From Croceibacterium selenioxidans (lineage in GTDB: Bacteria > Pseudomonadota > Alphaproteobacteria > Sphingomonadales > Sphingomonadaceae), in the NCBI RefSeq assembly GCF_018599195.1, contig NZ_JAHFVK010000002.1, positions 372,001 to 436,000 of the forward strand: DNA of 64,000 nucleotides, written 5' to 3'. The position numbers and the translations under genes are program-made. The notes below the pieces were generated by a model. It saw only the letters and a program-made list of their open reading frames with translations. It searched no databases and had not been told where the DNA came from. Each line of letters begins with the position of its first letter. The stretch's first letter is position 1. Of the stretch, positions 15,927 to 28,150 are shown in pieces.

Positions 15927-17171
15927 ATGGCCACAATCGCTCGGGCTGCGCCCGCCGGCCGGCGCTATGAACTGACGCTGCTGCTGCTTCTGACGCTGGC
16001 GAACGGGGTGGTCGCCTTCGACCGGCTGACGGTGGCGTTTCTGGCGCCGTACATTGTCAGCGACCTCGGACTGTCCAACGCGGAAGTCGGCTGGCTTGCC
16101 GGTGCGTTGTCAGGCGCCGTCGCCCTCAGCGCATTCTTCGGCGGGCGCCTGGCGGACCGCACCGGACGGCGAAAGACGATCTTGATCATCTGCACGCTGG
16201 TGTTCTCGCTCGGCTCGGGCGCAGGCGGCTTGGCTTTGACCTTCACGACGCTCCTGGCGGCGCGCTTCGCGCTCGGCATCGCCGAAGGACCGATGGTGCC
16301 GATCGGCCAGACGGTCATCGCCGAAACCAGCCAGCCCGAACGGCGCGGGGTCAACATGGGATTCATGCAGATGGTCGGTGCTTTCGGCCTCGCAGGTTTC
16401 CTCGGCCCGATTGTCGCGACCCAGTTGGCCGATGACCACGGCTGGCGCACGGCGATGTTCCTCTCGATCCTGCCAGGCCTGTTGCTGGCGCTGCTCCTCG
16501 CGGTGTTCATGCGCCCCGACCCGAAGACCGCCCCGGCGCACAACGAAGCGGCAGACAATTTCGTCCAGGCGCTTCGTACCCTGCTTGCCTTGCGCAACAT
16601 GCGCGTGGCCCTGGCCGTCGCGGCCTGCGTCACTGCCTGGCTGGTGCTGCAGAACACTTTCCTCTCGCTGTTCCTGACCGAGGACAAGGGCCTTTCCCCC
16701 ACAACCGCCGGCTGGGTCATCTCGATGGGCGGTATTGCCGGGATCGTCGGCGGCATCGGGCTGCCGTTCCTTTCCGACCGGATTGGCCGCAAGCCGGTAC
16801 TGATCTGGGGCTCGCTCGCCTGCATCGGCTCCCCGCTCGCGTTGCTTCTGCTGCCGGCAGATCCGACTCTGCTGGCAGGCGCGATCCTGATCGGCTGGCT
16901 GCCTCTCGGCATCGCCCCGCTCTATTGCGCCACGGTTCCCGCCGAGAGCGTCAGCCCCGCCCTCGCGACCACGGCGGTCGGCTTGTCGATGGGCACGGCC
17001 GAGTTCGTCGGCGGGGTGATCCTGCCCCCGGTCGCGGGCCAGGTGGCCGATAGCTACGGCCTCTCCGCAGTCTTTATCATCTGCATCGCACTTGCCTTGC
17101 TGGCCGGGTTCGCGGCATTGTTCCTGAAGGAGACCGCCCCCCGGATCGCCGGAGTGCCAAAGGAAGCCTGA
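15927..17171 (+). CDS. Major facilitator superfamily transporter
   Basis: A 414-residue transporter with 12 predicted membrane segments. The MFS loop signatures are GRLADRTGRRKTI (between helices 2 and 3) and FLSDRIGRKPVL (between helices 8 and 9), and ARFALGIAEGPMVPIGQ fits helix 4. D at the end of helix 1 (VAFDRLTVAF) resembles the aromatic-acid:proton symporter pattern. It would move a small anion or aromatic acid across the inner membrane. The dioxygenase gene follows three bases after its stop, so the two are co-transcribed and probably handle the same compound. Confidence 0.88.
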   Translation: MATIARAAPAGRRYELTLLLLLTLANGVVAFDRLTVAFLAPYIVSDLGLSNAEVGWLAGALSGAVALSAFFGGRLADRTGRRKTILIICTLVFSLGSGAGGLALTFTTLLAARFALGIAEGPMVPIGQTVIAETSQPERRGVNMGFMQMVGAFGLAGFLGPIVATQLADDHGWRTAMFLSILPGLLLALLLAVFMRPDPKTAPAHNEAADNFVQALRTLLALRNMRVALAVAACVTAWLVLQNTFLSLFLTEDKGLSPTTAGWVISMGGIAGIVGGIGLPFLSDRIGRKPVLIWGSLACIGSPLALLLLPADPTLLAGAILIGWLPLGIAPLYCATVPAESVSPALATTAVGLSMGTAEFVGGVILPPVAGQVADSYGLSAVFIICIALALLAGFAALFLKETAPRIAGVPKEA

Positions 17172-17174
17172 ACC

Positions 17175-18074
17175 ATGTGGGAAATCCGCGTCACCCCGGC
17201 CGGTGACTTCGACAACCATGCCCTCGAATACGAACACATCAAGGTCGAGCCGCTTTCGGGCGCCATGGGGGCCGAAGTGGTCGGCGTACGCCTGCCCGAT
17301 CTATCGGATGCGGCTTTCGAGGAGCTCAAGCAGGCGCTCTATCGCCACAAGATGATCTACCTGCGCGACCAGTTCCTCACCCATGCCGAGCATGAGGAAT
17401 TCGGCGCCCGGCTCGGACCCTTCGCGGTCGACGCCTATACCCAGGGCGTGCCCGGCCATCGCGAAGTGCACCCCATCATCAAGGAAGCGGAGACCAAGTC
17501 CGCCAGCCTGTTCGGCGGCGGCTGGCATACCGACTCGCCGTTCCTCGAAGAACCGCCCGCGATCACCACGCTGCGCGCAGTCGAGGTCCCTCCCTTCGGT
17601 GGAGATACGAGCTGGGCCAATTGCGCGCTCGCCTTCCGCCACCTCAGCAAGACTTATCAGGACATGCTGCGCCCGCTGAAGGTGCATATGAGCGCGGCCA
17701 ATAACTATGCCACGCAGACCAAGCTGATGGGGAAGGCAATCCCGTTCGCCGACAAGGAGCAGTTCGAGCAAGGCCAGCGCGGCACCTACCATCCGCTCGT
17801 GCGCACTCACCCGGAGACAGGAGAAGAATCACTCTACATCTGTGACACTTACACCGCCGGTATCGAAGGCATGACCACTTTCGAGGCGAAGCCGATCATC
17901 GACTTCCTGGTGGCGCACTGCACGCAGGCCGCGTTCTGCTGCCGGCTGCGGTGGGAGGCCGGCATGGTGGCGATGTGGGACAACCGCAGCGCGATGCACC
18001 TCGGTCCGAACGACTACGACGGCTATCGGCGCGAGATGTACCGGACCACGACTGCGGGGACGAAGCCCGTCTGA
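17175..18074 (+). CDS. TauD/TfdA-family alpha-ketoglutarate-dependent dioxygenase
   Basis: A 299-residue Fe(II)/2-oxoglutarate dioxygenase with an intact facial triad, H118-T-D120 (GGGWHTDSPF) and H275 (NRSAMHLGPND), and the 2-oxoglutarate-binding arginine R290 (REMYRTT). The N-terminal region has the usual GAEVVGVRLPDLS. TfdA and TauD hydroxylate the carbon next to an ether oxygen or sulfonate and thereby cleave it, so an aryl-ether or aryl-oxyacid cleaving role fits this neighbourhood. The start 3 bases after the MFS stop and the shared strand make a two-gene operon. Confidence 0.9.
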   Translation: MWEIRVTPAGDFDNHALEYEHIKVEPLSGAMGAEVVGVRLPDLSDAAFEELKQALYRHKMIYLRDQFLTHAEHEEFGARLGPFAVDAYTQGVPGHREVHPIIKEAETKSASLFGGGWHTDSPFLEEPPAITTLRAVEVPPFGGDTSWANCALAFRHLSKTYQDMLRPLKVHMSAANNYATQTKLMGKAIPFADKEQFEQGQRGTYHPLVRTHPETGEESLYICDTYTAGIEGMTTFEAKPIIDFLVAHCTQAAFCCRLRWEAGMVAMWDNRSAMHLGPNDYDGYRREMYRTTTAGTKPV

Positions 18075-18155
18075 TTTTCGCGAAGTCGGTTTGTTCCGGG
18101 GCGGCAACGTGGTACCTGCGTCGCCGCGGTCGCTTCCTGAATTGGGAGACCGTTG

Positions 18156-18581
18156 ATGCGCAAGCTGATCATGGTGATGCTGCCGCTCGTCCTGGCAGGC
18201 TGTAATAACCAGCCGGCCCAACCCGAAGCCACGGAAACACCCACTGCGACGCCGGAGCCTGCGGCGCTGGTTTCGGCCAACGGCTCTCCGGCAGGCACGT
18301 ATCAGGTGACGGCAAAGGACGGCACCGTGACCACCACGGTCCTGACTCCCGACGGCACCTATACCGATACCGACGCCAAGGGCGTAGTGACAGCACAGGG
18401 CACCTGGGCCGTGGTCGATGGCAAGACCTGCTTCACCCCGACCACCTCGGGCGTAGAGCCGATGTGCTACACCGAATCCACGACGGCTGCGGACGGCTCG
18501 TTCACGGCGACACCCACGACGGGCGATCCAGTCACAGTACGACCCGCGCCAGCGGCCACGCCAACCGCCGCCGCAACCTGA
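18156..18581 (+). CDS. Small lipoprotein of unknown function
   Basis: A 141-residue protein with a lipoprotein signal (LVLAGC, lipidated C16), a Thr/Pro/Glu-rich linker (residues 18-40), a small beta-rich domain with GTYQVTAKDGTVTTTVL and DGTYTDTD, a possible disulfide pair (CFTPTTSG...MCY), and a Pro/Ala-rich tail. It should sit in the periplasm, anchored in a membrane. The domain resembles short secreted modules found in sphingomonads; no function can be given. The ATG at 18156 is chosen over an adjacent TTG because GGGAG lies suitably upstream. Confidence 0.7.
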   Translation: MRKLIMVMLPLVLAGCNNQPAQPEATETPTATPEPAALVSANGSPAGTYQVTAKDGTVTTTVLTPDGTYTDTDAKGVVTAQGTWAVVDGKTCFTPTTSGVEPMCYTESTTAADGSFTATPTTGDPVTVRPAPAATPTAAAT

Positions 18582-18589
18582 CCTCGATG

Positions 18590-18700
18590 TGCGCGCGCCG
18601 TAGGCGTGACGGAGGGGGAAGCGGAACAACACAACGCCCCTCCCCGAGCCAACTCAGGGAGGATCTGGAGGGTATCCTCCTCCCGCTTGCGGGAGGGGAG
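18590..18700. repeat. Composite intergenic repeat (family 2 plus family 1)
   Basis: GTGACGGAGGGG, CCCCTCCCCGAGC and CTCAGGGAGGATC segments match the element at 12452-12596, and are joined to a family 1 palindrome (CCTCCCGC-TTGCGGGAGG) at 18678-18698. Confidence 0.65.
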
Positions 18701-19046
18701 CAGGCACAGCCAACCACCCGCGGGCGAGTGCGGGCCTAACGCCGGAAGAGTAAAACCGCAGACGGGCAAAGGCCGGCGCGTCCTGGGCGTCACAGGATTG
18801 CCTTGCGCGAGCATGGAGTGCGAACGGCGGCGAGGGCTGCGGCAAACCTCGCTGCTCGGCCCTGTCGGACCCGAGGTGCTGGCGGTTAGGGCTCGCAGAT
18901 CCCGCCAGCGGTTGTCATCCCCGTATCCTACGGACACCCTCTGACGATGTCGGAAAGGGCGCCGGCCTTGCGCGGGAGAGAAAGCGAAGCGCTAACCGCT
19001 CCCGCACCCGTCGCTGGTGTCAGTGGCATTCTGACGGCGGAGCGTG

Positions 19047-19071
19047 TAACCGATATGGTTATAAATGTCAA
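19047..19071 (-). promoter_or_regulatory. Promoter-like TTGACA with overlapping TAACC-N5-GGTTA inverted repeat
   Basis: On the minus strand TTGACA (complement of 19066-19071) is followed by the inverted repeat TAACC-GATAT-GGTTA (19047-19061), as in a repressor-controlled promoter. It points into the gene-free stretch and lies just beyond the stop codon of the glyoxalase-fold gene. No target gene is evident. Confidence 0.35.
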
Positions 19072-19082
19072 GTGCGCACGCC

Positions 19083-21025
<1,943 letters not shown>

Positions 21026-21071
21026 CCAGAGCTAGGCGAGGCCTCACTCCCCCCCGAGGCCTTACCCGAAG

Positions 21072-21112
21072 ATGGCCCATGGACCCCCGGGTTCATGGGC
21101 CATTGCTTTGGG
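21072..21112 (+). terminator. Hairpin terminator after ligM
   Basis: ATGGCCCATG at 21072 pairs with CATGGGCCAT at 21094-21103 around a C/G-rich loop, followed by TGCTTTGG. The stem is strong but the T-run weak. Confidence 0.55.
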
Positions 21113-21279
21113 GGTAAGTCCCCCTTGGCAACAGCCGTCATCAAGGCATGTTACGGCGGGGCATCCACGGGATGGCGGGAAGGTTCGGCGCGCGGGCCGC
21201 GTCGAGCCTGTTCCGGCTCCTGCACTATTCCTGGGACGGCTCCTCCCCCGCAGGGGGGATGGTAAGTGAGGAGCGTGCG

Positions 21280-21990
21280 ATGGCGAACTATGTGCTGGTC
21301 CACGGCGCCTGGGGCGGTGGGCATGGCTATGAGCAATTGGCGGGCGACCTGCGCGAGGCAGGCCACCGGGTCCTGGTTGCGGCTCTCACCGGCCTGGGTA
21401 CGCGTTCCGCCCAACTCCATCCGGGCATTACGCTATCCAACCATATCAGCGACGTCTGCGAGCAGATCGCGGACGCGGGTTTCAAGCGCTTCATCCTGGC
21501 CGGCCATTCCTATGGCGGCATGGTCATCACGGGTGTGGCCGCCCGGCTCGGGTCGAAGATCGACGCGATCGCCTATATCGATGCGTTCCTGCCGGCAGAC
21601 GGCCAATCGCTGTGGGACATTACCGGCGAGTACGAGCACAACTGGTACATCGACAGCCAGAAATACACGCCCGGTCTGGTTGCCCCGATCGGTTCGGTCG
21701 ATTTCGAGCCGGTGCCTGGCCAGATCGGCCGCCACCCACTTCTCACCCTGACCGAAGCTGTGCGCCTCACGGGCGAAGAAGAAAAGATCCCCCGCCGGGC
21801 CTATATCTTCGCCAGCAACTGGGAGCCCTCACCCTTCGGCCGCTTCCGCGATCAGGTCCAGGCGGAAGGCGGCTGGGAGTACCACGACAGCCATTCGAGC
21901 CATTTCGTCATGGCCGATCAGCCCGAGCAGCTGCGCGACATCCTGCTGGATCTGGCGCTCGTCCCCGCGCCCGCGCCGGCCCGCTCCTAG
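21280..21990 (+). CDS. Alpha/beta hydrolase (EstC / salicylate-esterase-like)
   Basis: A 236-residue hydrolase with the oxyanion motif VHGAWGGG (7-14), nucleophile S77 in GHSYGG, and the catalytic histidine in HSSHFVMADQPEQL near the end. The group includes plant methyl-salicylate esterases and bacterial EstC and hydroxynitrile lyase relatives, which act on aryl esters. The ATG at 21280 has GAGGAG seven bases upstream. It is on the ligM strand but separated by a hairpin, so probably has its own promoter. Hydrolysis of a methyl or aromatic ester is an inference. Confidence 0.82.
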   Translation: MANYVLVHGAWGGGHGYEQLAGDLREAGHRVLVAALTGLGTRSAQLHPGITLSNHISDVCEQIADAGFKRFILAGHSYGGMVITGVAARLGSKIDAIAYIDAFLPADGQSLWDITGEYEHNWYIDSQKYTPGLVAPIGSVDFEPVPGQIGRHPLLTLTEAVRLTGEEEKIPRRAYIFASNWEPSPFGRFRDQVQAEGGWEYHDSHSSHFVMADQPEQLRDILLDLALVPAPAPARS

Positions 21991-22029
21991 CGACCAGCCC
22001 GTCGCTGCCCTCCCTGAAGCGGAGGGCAA

Positions 22030-23040
22030 TTATCGCCGGTTCAGCGCCGCTTCGCTCTCGGCCATCAGAGAGGCGATGATTTCGGGAACCGGTTCTTCCT
22101 TGCTGACCATGCCGACGGACTGGCCCGCCATGAGGCTGCCGTTCTCGACATCGCCATCGATCACCGCGCGGCGCAGGGCCCCGGCCCAGAAACGTTCGAT
22201 CAGCAGCTGCGCCTCGCCCATGTCGACCGAGCCCGCGTCGAGCAGGTTGGCGACTTCGCGCTGCTTCGCGGTGAACTCTTCGGTGCCCTTGTTCTTGAGC
22301 GCGCGGACCGGGATGACCGGCAGGCGCGGATCGATCTGGACGCTGGCCACCGCGTCACGGGCGTTGGCGCGGAAAAAGGCCTTCTTGAAGTCGGGATGCG
22401 CGATGGATTCGGTCGCGCAGGCAAAACGGGTGCCGAGCTGGACACCGACCGCGCCCATCTCCAGGTAGCCCGCCATCGCCTCTCCCCGGCCGATGCCGCC
22501 GGCGACGAAGACCACATGCTCTTCGGCGAGTTCCGGAAGGAACTCCTGAGCCAGCACGCTCGTCGCAACCGGACCGATGTGGCCCCCGGCCTCCATGCCT
22601 TCGATCACCAGCGCGTCACCGCCGGAGCGGAGCAGCTTCTTCGCGAGCGCGAGTGTCGGCGCGAACACGATGACCTTGGCGCCGAACGCCTTGATCGCCT
22701 CGACGCTGCCCTTCGGCGGGATGCCCCCGGCGAGTACCACGTGACCAACCGAATGCTTGCCGCAGACCTCGATCAATTCGAACAGGTCCGGGTGCATTGT
22801 AATCAGGTTGACGCCGAACGGCTTTACCGTGAGCGCCTTGGTCGCGGCGATCTCCGCGTCGAGCAGCTCGGGCGTCATTGCGCCACAGGCGATTACCCCG
22901 AACCCGCCCGCGTTGCTGATCGCCGAAACGAGGTTGCGTTCGGAGACCCAGCTCATGGCGCCGCACAAGATGGCATGTTCGCTACCGAGGAACTCTGATC
23001 CACGGCGCATCAGGGCTGAAGTCTTGGGATAGGCAGTCAT
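22030..23040 (-). CDS. Nitronate monooxygenase / FabK-like FMN enzyme
   Basis: A 336-residue FMN-dependent TIM-barrel protein. Motifs: PILCGAMSW-type opening (HAILCGAMSWVS), NAGGFGVIA, EGMEAGGHIGPV and AGGIGRGEAMAGYLEMGAVGVQLGTRFA, the FMN phosphate-binding region. Nitronate monooxygenases oxidise alkyl nitronates, and FabK enoyl-ACP reductases share these motifs; the exact member cannot be decided. It is not obviously part of an operon, ending 40 bases after the hydrolase stop on the opposite strand. Confidence 0.8.
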   Translation of the reverse strand: MTAYPKTSALMRRGSEFLGSEHAILCGAMSWVSERNLVSAISNAGGFGVIACGAMTPELLDAEIAATKALTVKPFGVNLITMHPDLFELIEVCGKHSVGHVVLAGGIPPKGSVEAIKAFGAKVIVFAPTLALAKKLLRSGGDALVIEGMEAGGHIGPVATSVLAQEFLPELAEEHVVFVAGGIGRGEAMAGYLEMGAVGVQLGTRFACATESIAHPDFKKAFFRANARDAVASVQIDPRLPVIPVRALKNKGTEEFTAKQREVANLLDAGSVDMGEAQLLIERFWAGALRRAVIDGDVENGSLMAGQSVGMVSKEEPVPEIIASLMAESEAALNRR

Positions 23041-23113
23041 CGGCGCCGCTTAGTGGGCGTTCGCTTTTGCTGCAAGCGCGGTGAAATGCGCGGTGCCGGA
23101 CGGCGCTGGCAAC

Positions 23114-23218
23114 TCCCCTCCCGCTCGCGGGATGGGCCGGGGGTGGGCCTGTCTGGCCAAGCGTCGCCTGCGCCGCACACCCACCCACCCCTAACCCCTC
23201 CCGCAAGCGGGAGGGGGA
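23114..23218. repeat. Bipartite palindromic intergenic repeat (family 1)
   Basis: A degenerate left palindrome (CCTCCCGCTCGCGGGATGG) with a GGGGGTGGGCC arm faces an exact right copy at 23195-23218. The layout and the CTGTC-GGCCAAGC spacer resemble the copy at 11358. Confidence 0.8.
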
Positions 23219-23239
23219 TGTGAGAAGCTTGCTCCACGA

Positions 23240-25526
<2,287 letters not shown>

Positions 25527-25540
25527 GCCTAAGGCGCTCT

Positions 25541-25566
25541 GTCCCCCTCTCGCTTGCGGGAGGGGG
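25541..25566. repeat. Single family 1 palindrome after katG
   Basis: CCCCCTCTCGC-TTGCGGGAGGGGG follows the katG stop by 15 bases and may act as its transcription end. Confidence 0.6.
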
Positions 25567-25638
25567 TTTGGCCCGCCCTTCCGGAACCATTCCGGCGCCT
25601 GCTGCATATTCCCTGCACGACCAGACAGGAGATTTCGC

Positions 25639-26034
25639 GTGAAGGGGTTCGTCGACGACATCGAGAAGCTGACGATTGATAACACCGACTTCCGCCGGGT
25701 TATCTATACCGGGCACAACATCCAGCTCGTGCTGATGTCGATCAATCCCGGGGAAGAGATCGGTGCGGAAGTCCACCACGACCGCGACCAGTTCTTTCGC
25801 ATCGAAAGTGGAGAGGGCGTCGTCTCCATCGACGGCGTCGACCACGCGGTCAAGGATGACGATGCGGTGATCGTGCCACAAGGTGCGCGGCATAACGTCA
25901 AGGCGACCGGGTCGACCCCGCTCAAGCTCTACACGATCTACGGTCCGCCCGAGCATATCGACAAGACGGTGCACGTGACTTGCGAGGATGCGCACAAGGC
26001 GCACGAGCACTTCGACGGGAAGACGACGGAGTAG
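25639..26034 (+). CDS. Small cupin-domain protein
   Basis: A 131-residue single-domain cupin. Motif 1 is GAEVHHDRDQFFRIESGEG and motif 2 is VPQGARHNVKATG, so the metal-binding His-His-Glu/Asp-His pattern is plausible (HH, Q or E, H). It starts at GTG 25639 with CAGGAGA upstream. The family is broad and includes sugar isomerases, dioxygenases and binding proteins. The C-terminal helix (HVTCEDAHKAHEHF) is distinctive of a common small bacterial cupin of unknown function. Confidence 0.75.
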   Translation: MKGFVDDIEKLTIDNTDFRRVIYTGHNIQLVLMSINPGEEIGAEVHHDRDQFFRIESGEGVVSIDGVDHAVKDDDAVIVPQGARHNVKATGSTPLKLYTIYGPPEHIDKTVHVTCEDAHKAHEHFDGKTTE

Positions 26035-26045
26035 CGTCGCTTACG

Positions 26046-26069
26046 CCCCTCCCGCAAGCGGGAGGGGGA
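26046..26069. repeat. Single family 1 palindrome
   Basis: CCCCTCCCGC-AAGCGGGAGGGG between the convergent cupin and lysC genes. Confidence 0.65.
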
Positions 26070-26074
26070 CTGGC

Positions 26075-27343
26075 TCATTCCGCAGGTTCGTCCGCGTCGA
26101 GGCCGTAAGCGGTGTGCAGCACACGGACGGCCAGCTCGGTCTCGTCCTCGTCGATCAGCACGCTGATCTTGATCTCGCTGGTTGAGATCGCCTGCACGTT
26201 GATGCCGCGGTCGGCCAGCGCGCGGAACATGGTCGCCGCAACGCCCGCGTGGCTGCGCATGCCGACGCCGACGACCGAAATCTTGGCCACCTTGCTGTCG
26301 GTGATGATGCGATTGAAACCGATCGCTTCGCGCTTGTCCTCGAGCATGGCCTGGGCGCGGGCGAGGTCGGCTTGCGGAACGGTGAAAGTCACGTCCGTCT
26401 CGCCCTTATCGCGGCCGACATTCTGGATAATCATGTCGACGTTGATCGCCGCTTCGGCCAAGGGGCTGAAGATATGCGACACGGCGCCCGGCTTGTCGGG
26501 CACGCGCGTGAGCACTACCCTCGCCTCGTTCTTGTCGTGCGCGATGCCGGTGACCAGCTGGCTTTCCATCTGCAAACCTTCCATTTCATCGTCGGAGACG
26601 ATCATCGTGCCGGGCAGGTCGTCTGCCGGCGGGGCATCCTCGTCGATGAAGCTCGAGAGCACCTGAACGCGCACCCCTTCCTTCATCGCCAGGCTGACCG
26701 ACCGCGTCTGCAGCACTTTCGCGCCGACAGAGGCCAGCTCGAGCATCTCCTCGTAAGTGACGTATTTGAGCTTCCGCGCCCGAGCGACGATGCGCGGGTC
26801 GGTGGTGTAGACACCATCCACGTCGGTGTAGATGTCGCACCGGTCGGCCTTGAGCGCGGCTGCCACAGCGACAGCCGACGTGTCCGAGCCGCCCCGGCCA
26901 AGAGTGGTGATGCGACCCTCGGCGGAAAGACCCTGGAAGCCGGGGATGACGGCGACCTCGCCGCCCTCCATGGCCTCGATCAAAGTCTCGGCATCAATGT
27001 CCATGATTCGCGCCTTGGCATGCGCTTCGGCGGTGTGAATCGGCAGTTGCCAGCCAAGCCAGGAACGCGCCCTGCAGCCCATGGCCTGCAGCGTCAGCGC
27101 GAGCAGGCCGCTGGTCACCTGCTCGCCGCTGGCGACGACGACGTCGTATTCGGCCGGATCGTAAAGCGGATTCGCCTCGCGGCAGAAGTTGACCAGGCGA
27201 TCGGTCTCACCGGCCATGGCCGAAACGACCACTGCAACCTGATGTCCGGCGGCCTGTTGCTTGCGCACGATGTTGGCCACGCGGCGGATGCGCTCGGTCC
27301 CGGCCATAGAGGTGCCGCCGAATTTCATCACAATGCGGGCCAC
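26075..27343 (-). CDS. lysC: Aspartate kinase
   Basis: A 422-residue aspartokinase that phosphorylates aspartate at the head of the lysine, threonine, methionine and diaminopimelate pathways. The kinase domain (1-245) starts with MKFGGTS and holds the FQGLSAEGRITTLGRGGSDTSA substrate/ATP region; two ACT domains follow (about 265-340 and 345-415) for lysine/threonine feedback. It is the first clear core gene after the catabolic block, convergent with the cupin and divergent from ubiG. Confidence 0.96.
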   Translation of the reverse strand: MARIVMKFGGTSMAGTERIRRVANIVRKQQAAGHQVAVVVSAMAGETDRLVNFCREANPLYDPAEYDVVVASGEQVTSGLLALTLQAMGCRARSWLGWQLPIHTAEAHAKARIMDIDAETLIEAMEGGEVAVIPGFQGLSAEGRITTLGRGGSDTSAVAVAAALKADRCDIYTDVDGVYTTDPRIVARARKLKYVTYEEMLELASVGAKVLQTRSVSLAMKEGVRVQVLSSFIDEDAPPADDLPGTMIVSDDEMEGLQMESQLVTGIAHDKNEARVVLTRVPDKPGAVSHIFSPLAEAAINVDMIIQNVGRDKGETDVTFTVPQADLARAQAMLEDKREAIGFNRIITDSKVAKISVVGVGMRSHAGVAATMFRALADRGINVQAISTSEIKISVLIDEDETELAVRVLHTAYGLDADEPAE

Positions 27344-27394
27344 GTATCTGCGCTCCTGCTGGTCTCAAGTTCCGCGCGCTGTTAGGGGTGAGCG

Positions 27395-28132
27395 ATGCCT
27401 GATGCAACTGTCGCAAATGCAACCATCCGTCCGGACGAAGCCGCGCACTTCGCTGCGCTCGCCAAGGACTGGTGGAACCCCAAGGGCAGCTCGGCCATGT
27501 TGCATCGCCTCAACCCGGTGCGCCTGGCCTTTCTGCGCGAGGCGATCGACCGGCACTGGGACGGCAATTCGACCAGCCTGAAGCCGCTGGCGGGCAAGAG
27601 CGCGCTCGATGTCGGTTGCGGTGCGGGCCTGTTGTGCGAACCGCTCGCCCGGCTCGGCGCGGACGTGACAGGGGTCGACGCGGCGCCTGAGAATGTCGAA
27701 GCGGCGGCCCTACATTGCGAAGGTGCGGGGCTCGATATTCGCTACATGGCGGGCGAACTCGCCTCCCTTGGCCTCGGCCAGTTCGATCTCGTCACCTCGA
27801 TGGAAGTGATCGAACACGTGGCCGACAAGGCCGCCTTTATCGGATCTCTTGCCAGCCATCTCGCGCCCGGCGGGCTGATGGTTCTTTCGACCCCGAACCG
27901 CACGCCGCAATCTCGCCTGCTGTTGATCGGCGTCGCGGAAGCCGTCGGCATGGTTCCCCGCGGAACGCACCACTGGGACGATTTCGTCACGCCCGAAGAC
28001 CTGCGCGAACTGCTCGCCGGAACCGGCCTCACGATGAGCGAGCCGCGCGGGATCGCGTTTTCGCCGTTGAAGGGGCTGCACCTCTCGACCGATCTCTCAC
28101 TCAACTATATCGTCACCGCTACGAGGGCATAA
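27395..28132 (+). CDS. ubiG: Bifunctional ubiquinone biosynthesis O-methyltransferase
   Basis: A 245-residue SAM-dependent methyltransferase that performs both O-methylations of ubiquinone synthesis. Motif I is LDVGCGAGLLCEPLARLGADVTGVD, the UbiG signature WWNPKGSSAMLHRLNPVRL lies near residues 27-45, and the late HHWDDFVTPEDL region is typical. Placement divergent from lysC is the usual alphaproteobacterial arrangement. Confidence 0.95.
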   Translation: MPDATVANATIRPDEAAHFAALAKDWWNPKGSSAMLHRLNPVRLAFLREAIDRHWDGNSTSLKPLAGKSALDVGCGAGLLCEPLARLGADVTGVDAAPENVEAAALHCEGAGLDIRYMAGELASLGLGQFDLVTSMEVIEHVADKAAFIGSLASHLAPGGLMVLSTPNRTPQSRLLLIGVAEAVGMVPRGTHHWDDFVTPEDLRELLAGTGLTMSEPRGIAFSPLKGLHLSTDLSLNYIVTATRA

Positions 28133-28150
28133 ACCGGGGGGCTTTCCAGC

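Larger units (their letters stand above)
18582..19082. other. Gene-free 500-base stretch
   Basis: No convincing protein gene was found on either strand. It holds a family 2/family 1 composite repeat (about 18590-18700), then some 330 bases of GC-rich sequence with several long imperfect hairpins, for example GCTGGCGG/CCGCCAGC at about 18879-18915, and a promoter-like sequence with an overlapping inverted repeat at 19047-19071 pointing leftward. It may encode a structured RNA or be a degraded gene; neither can be shown here. Confidence 0.5.

Noticed and set aside
18606-18944. Overlapping small frames on both strands in the stretch after the lipoprotein
   Set aside because: They run through palindromic repeats, have no ribosome-binding site and contain repeat-derived Pro/Arg-rich sequence.
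18780-18945. Possible 4.5S, 6S or tmRNA gene in the gene-free stretch
   Set aside because: The conserved GGAAG-type SRP loop, tmRNA ends and tag sequence are absent. Some structured RNA is still possible, so the region is listed only as a low-confidence finding.
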